The position numbers and the translations under genes were made by a program. Shown one piece after another: positions 51,542 through 62,515 of a stretch of DNA of 64,000 nt. The stretch's first letter is position 1; each line of letters starts with the position of its first letter. Source of the stretch: Cichorium intybus (Eukaryota; Streptophyta; Magnoliopsida; Asterales; Asteraceae); NCBI GenBank assembly GCA_023525715.1, contig CM042013.1, forward strand, positions 78,987,494-79,051,493, written 5' to 3'. The notes beneath the pieces are model-generated. The model saw only the letters and a list, made by a program, of their open reading frames with translations, searched no databases and was not told the origin of the DNA.

Positions 51542-52971
51542 TGTTGAATAATGTTTTTATGTTTTTATGTGACCATCACTGAAATAAGATGAACTGTTAT
51601 TATCTAACAAATATTATCAGTTTATTTCAGATTGCGTGAATTCAAGATCAAAAACAACAATGAATCAAGACCCGAGAAACTTTGAGAAAACAACCAAACC
51701 TGAGGAAGTAATGCTACGAACCAAAGAGCAAAATACAAAAATATCACCCTGCTACAGCAATCACGACGCGACAGAAGCCTTGGTCGCGACGTGAAGAAGA
51801 ACAAAACATAGAAGACCAAAATCCTTCAGCGGTCGCGACGCGACGGCAAGGGTGGTCGCGACGCGAAGACCTCCGACGCGACACCACCTACTTCTTGATC
51901 GCGAGACTACCAACACAACGCACTAACCAGTGGCCGACCAAAAGCAACCCGACACACGCACCTTCGCGACGCGACGGACCACCTGGTCGCGACGCGAACA
52001 CTGTGTTCAGTGACTATAAATAAGAAGCCAAACTCTTGCCATTCTTGTGCAGAAAATAATTACACCACACCATACCCATTCAAGCACCAATATTATCCTA
52101 CATCCAAAGAGCAAAAAACCTGCCAAAACTCTCAAGAAAACCCTTTTCAGCCAAAGAAAAACCACGTCCAAACAAACACCAAACAAAACCGCTACACCCA
52201 TACTCTACCCAACACCAAACAAAACCTCTACCCAACACCAAACAAAACCTCTACCCAACACCATACAAAACCTCTACCCGACACCAAACAAAACCTCTAC
52301 CCGACACCAAACTTCAAACCTCTAAACAACCTCAACCCGAATACCAAACCACAAAACCTACACACCCTCTACCAAATACATACACCACGAAAACTAAACC
52401 ACAAAAACCCCGTGCATCTCAATTAAACCGACACTAAAAACCCATTTCACCAAACACCAAAAACTACCAAACCTCATCCTACCGAAAAGAACAAGAATCG
52501 ACGCTTCAAAGAAAACACCATCTTCCTCCGCTATCGATAAGTTCTTTTGAAATTATCTGTGTCGTTATTGATTTATTCAAACTGTTATAAATCAACTGTA
52601 CCAAATATCCAATACATCCGAATTGAACCTTGAAAACGAAAACATATGTGGACTGTATTTAACCGAGACATCTAACTTCTAACTTCTAACTTCTAACCTT
52701 TTTATTTATTGTAAAAACACTTTATCGTTGATAATGGCGTTTATTACATCTAACCTCTAACTTCTAACATTTACTTTATTTACCGCTTTCTGTCTATTTA
52801 AATACTGTCTAGTTTAGATTTACCGCTTTATTTTACTTATTTATAGTTTTCAGTTATTTAATTTTAGTTTATATTTATTCCGCATATTATAGATAAAATA
52901 CATATCTGTCACACAGTAATCGGCTTAAAAACACTTATTCGTGGTGATCAGTTATCGTATTATTTTCAACA
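51542..52971 (+). mobile_element. Array LTR3
   Basis: 1430 bp with the same terminal 7-bp inverted repeat. It shares the four-G polypurine tract and ACACTTATTCG with LTR2. It has a private CTACATCC for CTACGTCC near 52099. Confidence 0.92.
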
Positions 52972-53158
52972 ATTGGTATCAGAGCTTGTGTGATTTACTT
53001 TGAAAGTTTTGTCGAGAACTTTTGTGTAGCGTTTTTATAAACCACCAATAAGTTTTCTTTAAAAATTTCATCTTAATATCACTTGTTCAACGAAGAAAAA
53101 AAAAATTAAAAAATTAAAATCTTAAAATTTTCAAAAAAAAAAAAAAACCAACCCAAAA

Positions 53159-54405
53159 ATGTCTTCCACAACCTACTCAAGAGCTCCATATGTCATCGAT
53201 CAGGTATGGTCTATGATCTCAGAAATTGGTCTTTCAAGAACACCATTTGAGTCCCACATGACTAAGATTGAGAACAGTTTGAAAGCTGATCCCAAACTAT
53301 ATCATGACACAATAGTCAAATCTGATATCTACAAATCTGAATTACAAACCTTGCAACTCAGATTTAGAGAATCAACAAAGACTAGAGACAAACTTAAAAG
53401 AGACGTCGAACGAAAATCAGAAGAATATAATCACGTCTTATAAAATTAAATGAAGCTCTAAAACAAAAAAAGGACTTGGAAATAAAAAATCAATCTGTTT
53501 TTCCATCTGAAATAAAAGATGCCTTAGAAATAGAAGTCCTTCAGTTAAAACTAAAAATTCAAGATTTAACTGACATAAACTCTAGTTTGATTCTGAAATT
53601 AGATGATTTTTCAAAACAAATCAAACTTCTTGAATCCGAGAATCAAAGATTTCAAGGAAAACTGGATTCTATCAATCTTGCTAGAAAGCTAAGTGATGAT
53701 ATTTTCATCAAAGCAACATCCTTAGGATCTGGCAAAATCGATACGAATTACAGACCTGGATTAGGAAGAGAATCCTTCGAAATCGAACAAGCCAAACAAG
53801 AAACCAAGACAAACAGTGAAAACTCTGAATCAACTCTAACAGATCCATCCACATCTGTTAACGAGGAAAATTCAGACGACGAAACAGTTATCAACTGTAA
53901 CCCAGATGATACTGATTTCAGTGTTTCCAAAAGATTTTTCACTAATAGGTCTTCAACCCACCAAATCCAAATTACCAACCAAAACTCCAAACTTAAAGAC
54001 TTTTTGAATAAAGCAAACTCCTTTTACGAGAAAGGCAGTACCTCTAAACCAATTGCTCTTCAAAGGGAACAAGGCAAGCCCAAAGTTTTCAAACAAACCC
54101 AAAAGAAACCTTTGAAACCAACCTCCTTGCCACAAAAACAAAAAAATTTTCAAAACCATCCTCATCCCAAAAACAAAGAAAGGTTATCAGACAAGTCATT
54201 ACATAAAGGATACCTTTCACACAATCAGAAATATTTCCAAATGACAGGCTTTCAAAAACAAATCTTAAATTGGGAAAATCTGATAAGTCAAATCAAGCCT
54301 CAACCATTTCGTCCAATTAACAGAAACCATAACAATTTCAAATCACCGAAAACCATTAACAAATCAGGACCCACCATGGTTTGGGTACCTAAAATTTCTG
54401 TCTAA
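53159..54405 (+). pseudogene. gag: Array unit 3 gag, broken by a stop
   Basis: As unit 2, but near 53440 CTTAGATCAATT is CTTATAAAATT, which introduces a stop and an altered frame after 94 codons. The rest is open from 53476 to the TAA at 54403. The 17-bp stretch missing in unit 1 is present. Confidence 0.72.
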
Positions 54406-54843
54406 TTGCAGGCACTTCGTGCTGGAAAGCCCAAGGATGATACATGGTATATCGATAGTGGCCGTTCCAAGCATATGACAGGAAACCAGAGCCTTCTACA
54501 AGACTTCAAACCCACACTACCTCCGATGCAGAAATTTCACAATCAAACCAAAATGATGCGGATCCAGTCGAGGGGGAACCACCAACACAAGAACCCTCCT
54601 AAAACACCCCAATCCACCTGTCCAAATGATCCCAATGCATCATTTATGGGAGAACCACCAAAACCAAATTCCTCTTTAAACAATCCCAATCTACCTATCC
54701 AAAATGATCCCAGTGCATCATTTATGGGGGAACTCTCGTTACCCCATTCTCACCCGCAAACCAAAATTTACCAAAAACATCCACATAATCAAAAATCACA
54801 AAAAAAATTGAATAAAGTTTTATCCTTTTGGAAGTTTTTATAA
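54406..54843 (+). CDS. Array unit 3 protease start and linker remnant
   Basis: As at 45144-45581: DTWYIDSGRSKHMTG, then the proline-rich linker, ending KVLSFWKFL. Confidence 0.6.
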   Translation: MQALRAGKPKDDTWYIDSGRSKHMTGNQSLLQDFKPTLPPMQKFHNQTKMMRIQSRGNHQHKNPPKTPQSTCPNDPNASFMGEPPKPNSSLNNPNLPIQNDPSASFMGELSLPHSHPQTKIYQKHPHNQKSQKKLNKVLSFWKFL

Positions 54844-56171
54844 AACCATGTGATTAACATCTTCTTGACTAAATTTTCAGATACTAATGCTCGATGAATG
54901 TTCTCAGTCATATTGATTCTTAAATTAAAGTGAAGGTTCAAATCTCAAAATTTTCGTTATGTACATTCTCCTATTCCCTTTGAAATTATTTCAAATATAA
55001 CGATTTTATCAATTAAGGGACATAAGATCAGGAGATTCAGATGAAAACCAAACCCATGTGAGAATTTGTGCCTCGTCTTTAACTGCTAAGTGGAATTCAT
55101 TTCTGTGAGCAAAGGTGTTCTCATTATGACTTATAGGATTTATACTCTTATACCGTGATGCTAGTCTCATTTTTGCTTAGATATCAAAATGACCAGGGAC
55201 GATACAATCATTTTCTTATATATTAGACAAACTGTCTTTTATATCACCTATCCCTATCCTCAATCAAGCCAAATCAAGAAAAGATTCATCATCTGGCATA
55301 ACGAATCCGACAATTGAAGAAACGACAAAGTCATATCAAACATATGCTGTCAACAAATCACAATTAACAACCACATCAGATATCCTTTATACAATGTGTA
55401 TTCACACAAAAATCAAGAAAAGATAAAGACAAAGGTGAACACTTCACCAAAGAAAAGGAAGATTTACAACAACAATCCATCAAGACAGACATCTCTCAAA
55501 CAACGAATTCTCAAAAGCTTTATCAAATATAGCTGTCAAAATCAAAGATTTACCGGGATACTGTAGCCTTCATAATTGAATATTCTTAGTTGCAAACTGC
55601 ACTATGAAAACTTCTAAACCCCTCTACATGTATTTACCGACGGAGAGAGAGTGAACATCAATGGCATGAATGAAGAAACCCTCAGAGTAATGTCGAAACC
55701 AGTCTTATGTGATTGATTATCTAATATGAAGACCAAGTGACTAAAGTATATAGGTATAAATCCACATTAAGCATAAGTCAACACCTTCAAACTGAGAGAT
55801 ATCACTCATCTTTAGTGATTATACACCAGTTCTGCACCCAGAACAACCAAAACACCTCAGTCAAGTGTGAGCTATACCTATGAGAGTTCATCTGAATCGA
55901 CCTATTAAGATCACTTGTCGTCTTTATAAATGCTATAAAATCTTAAGGAATATTATGAAAATGCATATACAAAAACCTTTTGATAATTGAACATGAAACC
56001 TTGATTCAGAAACAAATATTCTTGACAAACATTTTTCAAAACATAAGTAAAATCTAGTCACACCTTTTACAAAACAAGTGATATGGTTTTATAAATGTCT
56101 TATCCAAATTTCAAGAATTTTCAATCAAACATTTTTCTCCTCATTTCATTAATGATCACATAGGGGGAAAT

Positions 56172-57601
56172 TGTTGAATAATGTTTTTATGTTTTTATGT
56201 GACCATCACTGAAATAAGATGAACTGTTATTATCTAACAAATATTATCAGTTTATTTCAGATTGCGTGAATTCAAGATCAAAAACAACAATGAATCAAGA
56301 CCCGAGAAACTTTGAGAAAACAACCAAACCTGAGGAAGTAATGCTACGAACCAAAGAGCAAAATACAAAAATATCACCCTGCTACAGCAATCACGACGCG
56401 ACAGAAGCCTTGGTCGCGACGTGAAGAAGAACAAAACACAGAAGACCAAAATCCTTCAGCGGTCGCGACGCGACGGCAAGGGTGGTCGCGACGCGAAGAC
56501 CTCCGACGCGACACCACCTACTTCTTGATCGCGAGACTACCAACACAACGCACTAACCAGTGGCCGACCAAAAGCAACCCGACACACGCACCTTCGCGAC
56601 ACGACGGACCACCTGGTCGCGATGCGAACACTGTGTTCAGTGACTATAAATAAGAAGCCAAACTCTTGCCATTCTTGTGCAGAAAATAATTACACCACAC
56701 CATACCCATTCAAGCACCAATATTATCCTACGTCCAAAGAGCAAAAAACCTGCCAAAACTCTCAAGAAAACCCTTTTCAGCCAAAGAAAAACCACGTCCA
56801 AACAAACACCAAACAAAACCGCTACACCCATACTCTACCCAACACCAAACAAAACCTCTACCCAACACCAAACAAAACCTCTACCCAACACCATACAAAA
56901 CCTCTACCCGACACCAAACAAAACCTCTACCCGACACCAAACTTCAAACCTCTAAACAACCTCAACCCGAATACCAAACCACAAAACCTACACACCCTCT
57001 ACCAAATACATACACCACGAAAACTAAACCACAAAAACCCCGTGCATCTCAATTAAACCGACACTAAAAACCCATTTCACCAAACACCAAAAACTACCAA
57101 ACTTCATCCTACCGAAAAGAACAAGAATCGACGCTTCAAAGAAAACACCATCTTCCTCAGCTATCGATAAGTTCTTTTGAAATTATCTGTGTCGTTATTG
57201 ATTTATTCAAACTGTTATAAATCAACTGTACCAAATATCCAATACATCCGAATTGAACCTTGAAAACGAAAACATATGTGGACTGTATTTAACCGAGACA
57301 TCTAACTTCTAACTTCTAACTTCTAACCTTTTTATTTATTGTAAAAACACTTTATCGTTGATAATGGCGTTTATTACATCTAACCTCTAACTTCTAACAT
57401 TTACTTTATTTACCGCTTTCTGTCTATTTAAATACTGTCTAGTTTAGATTTACCGCTTTATTTTACTTATTTATAGTTTTCAGTTATTTAATTTTAGTTT
57501 ATATTTATTCCGCATATTATAGATAAAATACATATCTGTCACACAGTAATCGGCTTAAAAACCCTTATTCGTGGTGATCAGTTATCGTATTATTTTCAAC
57601 A
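56172..57601 (+). mobile_element. Array LTR4, abutting element E integrase
   Basis: 1430 bp, same ends, with the five-G polypurine tract before it and ACCCTTATTCG as in LTR1. It ends TTTTCAACA at 57601, and the next bases (GGGTCCATCAACTG) are integrase sequence of element E instead of a primer site. It carries ACACGACGGA and CGATGCGAA changes within the GC-rich motif cluster. Confidence 0.92.
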
Positions 57602-59757
57602 GGGTCCATCAACTGTTGCTAGTCTAAATCACAAGAAATATATCCTAGTTGTCGTGGATGACTACTCCCGATTCACCTGGGTATTTTTCTTAAGATTAAA
57701 ATCAGACACATTTTCAGAACTCGGAAACTTTATTACATCAATTGAACTCAAAATTCAACTACCAGTTAGAAGAATCCGAAGTGATAATGGAACTGAGTTC
57801 AATAATAAGAAAATTGAAGAATTTCTACCATTAAAAGGAATAGAGCACAACTTCTCAGCACCATATACTCCTCAACAAAACGGTGTAGTAGAAAGAAGAA
57901 ACAGAACCTTAGTGGAAGCAGCTTGATCAATGCTGACATTTGCAAATCTTCCTCTAACCTTCTGGGCAGAAGCAATAGCAACAGCATGCTTTGTTCAAAA
58001 TCGATCCATCATCAACAAACGACTACAAAAGACACTCTACGAAATCTTAAATGGGAGAAAACCCAATGTCAAATTTTTCCATATCTTTGGTTGCAGATGC
58101 TTCATTAAAAATAACAAAGACCACTTGGGTAAATTCGCACCCAAAAGTGATGAAGCAATCTTCATGGGTTACTCCTCAAAGTCAGTTGCTTATCGAGTTC
58201 TAAACAAAAGAACACGAGTCATTGAAGAAAGCTTCAACATAGAATTCGATGATCAGTATCAGTGGAGAAAGAAGAATCAAGATATTCTATATGTAATGGA
58301 GAACGATATTACAGTGGGACATCGACCCATTCATACAGTTGAAATTGATTACGACTTACTCTTTGACGCACCAGTAACTGCAAAAGATGCGGAAGTGATC
58401 CACTCTCCAGATGCAATTCAGCAAATCACTTCAGCATCAGAACCTTACACGCCATCGGCACCCATGACGTCTGACAATCAAACAGAATCTCCGATCAGCA
58501 CTTCAGAATTTGAGGGGGAGCCCTTGCTCCCTTCACCAAATTATCAGACTCAGAAAAAACCGTCACACCCAGCAACTGCTGAGGGGGAGTCCAGACTCCC
58601 AACTCATGTTGATAGGATATTTCAATCCGAAAGGGGCCATCAAACTCCAGAAGATACTTTATCAACAGATGTCCCACCCGAGGATACTCAAGTTCATTCC
58701 TCTGATGCCGCAACCGATAATTCACCAGTCTTCACCTTTGAAGCCGATGAAAATACATCAGCAGAAGAATCTCAAATTGAAAATACATCACCTGAAGACA
58801 CTCACTTTATTCAAAATGTCACTCCTCCTATCTCTGATCCAGCTCTTCTTCCAAGATTACATAAATGGACTCGGAGTCATCCTCCGAACCAAATCATCGG
58901 AGATCCCTCATCCAAAGTTCAGACAAGGTCAAAGAAATCAATTCAAGATGAATGTCATTATGCAGCTTACATCAGCAAAGTTGAACCAAAGACAATCCTA
59001 GATGCTTTAGACGACGACGATTGGATCAGAGCCATGCAAGAAGAACTTTCAGAATTCAAAAGAAACAATGTCTGGGATCTTGTTCCAAGACCATCAAATC
59101 ACAGAGTCATCGGAACTAGATGGGTCTTTCGAAACAAACTTGATGACATGGGTACAGTAGTCAGAAACAAAGCCAGATTAGTAGCAAAAGGATATAGTCA
59201 GATTGAAGGACTTGACTATGATGAAACATATGCACCAGTAGCAAGACTAGAAGCCATCAGAATCTTTCTAACCTATGTTGCACACAAAAACATAATTGTA
59301 CATCAAATGGATGTAAAAAGTGCATTTCTCCAAGGTGATCTTCAAGAAACTGTTTATCTTCAACAACTTCCTGGTTTTGAAGATCTATCTCGTCCCAACC
59401 ATGTGTACCGTCTGAATAAGGCAGTATATGGTCTAAAGCAATCACCCAGAGCTTGGTACGAAACATTATCAACCTTTCTAGTATCATCTGGATACAGAAG
59501 AGGAGTCATTGATCCGACATTCTTTGCTCGATCCCATCAAAATCACATCATGATCGTCCAAGTATACGTCGATGATATTATCTTCGGATCCACAAATCAA
59601 GCAATGGTTGATGAATTTGCAAAAATTATGACCGATAAATTTCACATGAGCATGAACAGAGAAATAAACTTCTTCCTCGGTCTACAAATTAAACAAATCA
59701 AAAGAGGCATCTTCATACATCAAGAAAAATATACAACTTCTGAAGAAATTTTCCCTT
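57602..59757 (+). pseudogene. pol: Element E integrase and reverse transcriptase, one stop
   Basis: Resumes with GPSTVASLNHKKYILVVVDD. The integrase core has DDYSRFTW, RSDNGTEF and PQQNGVVERRNRT, with all three acidic residues. A TGA at 57924 interrupts it where related elements have an arginine (EAA-stop-SMLTFANLPLTFW). An acidic linker with two EGE motifs follows. RT (about 58970-59757) has NKARLVAKGYSQ, QMDVKSAFLQGDL, VYGLKQSPRAWY and the catalytic YVDDIIFGST. The frame closes at 59757 through a small indel just before the RNase H link. Confidence 0.88.
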
Positions 59758-60522
59758 GAAAATTGTTCTACTGCCAAAGTTCCGATATCCACCAATCATA
59801 AACTCTTTGCTGACCCCGAAGGCGAGCCAGTAGATCATAAGATATATCGAGGAATGATAGGATCACTCTTGTACTTAACCGTAAGTAGACTCGACATCAT
59901 GTTTTCAACTTGTCTATGTGCCAGATATGAAGCTGCTCCGAAATTATCACATCTGACAGCAGTGAAACAAATTTTCAAATACCTCAAGGGAACAAAGGCA
60001 ATGGGACTATGGTATCAGATTGGAGACAACTTCAAACTCCAAGCATTCACCGCTTCGGACCATGTCGGATGCAAATTGGATCGGAAAAGCACGTCCGGAG
60101 GCTGTCAATTCCTAGGTGGAAGACTAGTCAGCTGGTCATCAAAGAAACAAAACTGAGTCGCCCTGTCCTCAACAAAAGCCGAATACGTGGCTGCATCTAC
60201 CTGCTGTTCACAAGTTCTCTGGATGAAGACTCAGCTCATGGATTATGGTTACCGATTTCTTCAAGCTCCTATCTATTGTGACTCCAAGAATGCCATAGCA
60301 ATTTCTCATAATCCCATTCAACACTCTATGACCAAACACATCGATCTGAGATATCATTTCATCAAAGATCAGATTCTAGAAGGTAACATTGAACTTTACT
60401 TCATTCCTACGGATGAACAAGTTGCGGATGTCTTCACAAAAGCCTTAGACTCCACTAAATTTAACAATTTTCTGGAAAAATTGGGTATGTTAAATCCTGA
60501 TTCTGATTTCTTCAGAGAATGA
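59758..60522 (+). pseudogene. pol: Element E RNase H, frameshift and stop
   Basis: Continues in a new frame: LFADPEGEPVDHKIYRGMIG, then ASDHVGCKLDRKSTSGGCQF, then a TGA (60154) where a cysteine codon is usual (KKQN-stop-VALS). STKAEYVAAS, CDSKNAIAISHNP and IDLRYHFIKDQI follow, the normal C-terminal end of a Ty1 polyprotein, closing at 60520 after DSDFFRE. In RNase H the first Asp of the usual DADYAG motif is not conserved (TASDHVG). Confidence 0.87.
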
Positions 60523-60866
60523 TATTCATTTTCTGACTATCATCCACTCCGCAAACACTCAGTTCTGAACACCTACTGTCTATTCTCTCAGAACTTTAAA
60601 CCTTCCGACTTCTCTCATAATAACCTCAGAAAATCTCTTTCAACATTCTCAATCACGAGTTGTCACACACTTCATTTTAGGACTACCAACACACATATAA
60701 AAGCCAAAAATGTTTCATTAAGATAAACATTACATTCACTGAATCCATTAAGTCATACACCTAAACATCTCAAAAACATATGACTTAAGATTCTATTACA
60801 AAAAGACTACTAGAAAACATCAAAAACAATAGATGATCATTTCTTCTCCCCTTCAACCCCTCCACC
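60523..60866. other. Non-coding stretch between pol of E and the Agenet frame
   Basis: AT-rich, no open frame. It contains several TCTCAGAA/TTCTGA phrases, which recur in the whole 3' region of E. Confidence 0.5.
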
Positions 60867-61283
60867 TTAGTGCTTGTTGTACTGCCACTTTGGAGGATTT
60901 CCATACGAAAAATTTTGTGTGATCCGCACAGACGAATCACACACTTGCACAGTCTTCCCGTCTAGCAGCACAACATCATAAACATCGTCGCCGATCACGT
61001 CGTCGACGACACCGTTCCACCACCCTTGTCGATCCCATGCATCGACATAGTCTCCGACTTTGTATTCTACTATCACAGTCGGTGGAATAGGACGAAGAAG
61101 ACCGTATTTGACCCTTACGATCATCATCTTTCCGGTGGTATTGTCCGGCAAACACCTCAACTACACCTCACACCGCCGTTTCCAAGTTTTTGTGATCACC
61201 CCTTCATAAAATCCTCCAGCAAAATCTCCATGAGTCAGTTTCACTTCTACCTCATCAAAACACTTGAAGAAGAATCGAGCCAT
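60867..61283 (-). pseudogene. Antisense double Agenet-domain gene in the 3' region of E
   Basis: On the minus strand an ATG at 61283 (MARFFFKCFDEVEVKLTHGD) opens 138 codons to the stop at 60867, broken only by a TAG at codon 41 (61163-61161). The first Agenet-like unit has GGFYEGVITKTW and, after the stop, a basic strand ending YGLLRPIPP. The second unit starts YKVGDYVDAWDRQGWWNGVV and has SSVRITQNFSYGNPPKWQ at its end. This is the paired Agenet pattern of plant DUF724-type proteins, Tudor-like folds that bind chromatin marks or proteins. A TATA box (TTATAAAAAGGG, 61366-61355) lies 72 bases upstream of the ATG. It faces away from the accessory frame at 62516. Confidence 0.75.
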
Positions 61284-61354
61284 TTCTGCAAAGCAAGATC
61301 TGTGTAGTTAATTTATCTCTTGTGTTATACGTGGTTAAAAGGTTAGCCTGTAAA

Positions 61355-61366
61355 CCCTTTTTATAA
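61355..61366 (-). promoter_or_regulatory. Possible TATA box for the antisense Agenet frame
   Basis: TTATAAAAAGGG on the minus strand, at a spacing that would give a leader of about 40-50 bases before the ATG at 61283. Confidence 0.5.
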
Positions 61367-62515
61367 TCTCCCAGCATGCCCATTCGCCTACTCCAATTAA
61401 AATAAATCGAGGTCATAATGACTCTAGTGGGCAGTTAATGCACCCGTCACATCAGCATCATGGCCTAAAAACGGTTGATTAGACGGTTTGGCAACTTTGA
61501 CGGCGTAATGGATAAACTGCTCTTGCTTCCATACTGGTTGTTCTCATTTTCCAATAACTGACACATCACCACCTAACTCTCTCACTCCCCCTCTCTAAAT
61601 ATCCCTTCTCTCTAAAAACGACAAACCTTACCTTCTCTCAAAATCCTTCTATCTCCGATTTCTCCCCACACCAATTCTGAATAAAAAGTTCTGATTGAAA
61701 AGTTCTGAATTCAATTCACAAAACCTAGGTTACACATCAACTGGTTATTCTCAGAACGTAACCTTTGAAGTTTCTTCTCAGAACCACAATCAGAACTCTC
61801 ACTCTCATACCATTTCTGACCAATAGCTCTCAGAAACACTACCTCTGTTCAAACCTTCAATTTCCGAATCACACCCTCCCTTTCTGATTTATGCCTTCTG
61901 ATTCCTTCCCATATTTCAGAACCCCCATACCCTCACTCATAATCAGAACTCTCTCTCTCTCAGCATTCTTCCACTTCGAAACTCTTCTCGGACCTCAATC
62001 TCCCATACTCACCCCAACCTCTGACATTCAACTCTGCTGATTCATTAACCTATTCAGCACTACCTGCCCCCTGATCACGTCAGAAACACAACTAGTACAC
62101 TACTCCGTACCTTAGACACCTCACCACGACATATTCAATAAAAGAATGAAAATTCAATGCGAAAAACATTTAATGCCCAATAATTAAAATCTCCACGATC
62201 TATTTTTCTCCAACGGATATTCTCTCTGCCACACATGTCCATCCTTTAATGGACCATCTCTTTTCATCATTTCTTCTCATTTAATGCCAAGCTCACTCTT
62301 TTTCTAACACAACTGTTCACACGTCCCTTCATTCCCACAACCAGACAGTTTATTACACTTTTAAATTGTTATAACCGTTCCCTCTTTTTCCAATTTCACA
62401 TGCGTCTTCATCTTCTCCAACTCTCTTTGTTATCATAATCTTCTCTCGCCGCCTCTCAACCCTAAAAATCTAAAAACCCCATTACTCCTCGTTTCTCACA
62501 AATTCTATCTCCTCA
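61367..62515. other. Divergent non-coding region of element E
   Basis: 1.15 kb between the antisense Agenet frame and the plus-strand accessory frame. Pyrimidine-rich with many TCTCAGAA, CAGAAC and CTCTCTC phrases, like plant 5' leaders. A TCTAAATATCC stretch near 61595 could be a TATA-like site for plus-strand transcription. No open frame. Confidence 0.5.

Larger units (their letters stand above)
40297..57601 (+). mobile_element. Head-to-tail array of a gag-only SIRE-related element
   Basis: 17.3 kb in the order partial internal (40297-42298), LTR1, internal, LTR2, internal, LTR3, internal, LTR4. LTRs are 1429-1431 bp and internals 3181-3202 bp, so the period is about 4.6 kb. Each internal has a primer site, a gag of about 415 codons, a protease start, then non-coding sequence and a polypurine tract. 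No RT, integrase or RNase H is present, so the element is non-autonomous. All LTRs are bounded by TGTTGAA ... TTCAACA. Copies differ by scattered changes. The array ends exactly at an LTR end, and element E resumes at 57602. Confidence 0.9.

Noticed and set aside
40297..57601. Satellite DNA array
   Set aside because: The 4.6-kb unit is an LTR plus internal region with primer site, gag and polypurine tract, so it is a retrotransposon concatemer and not a simple satellite.
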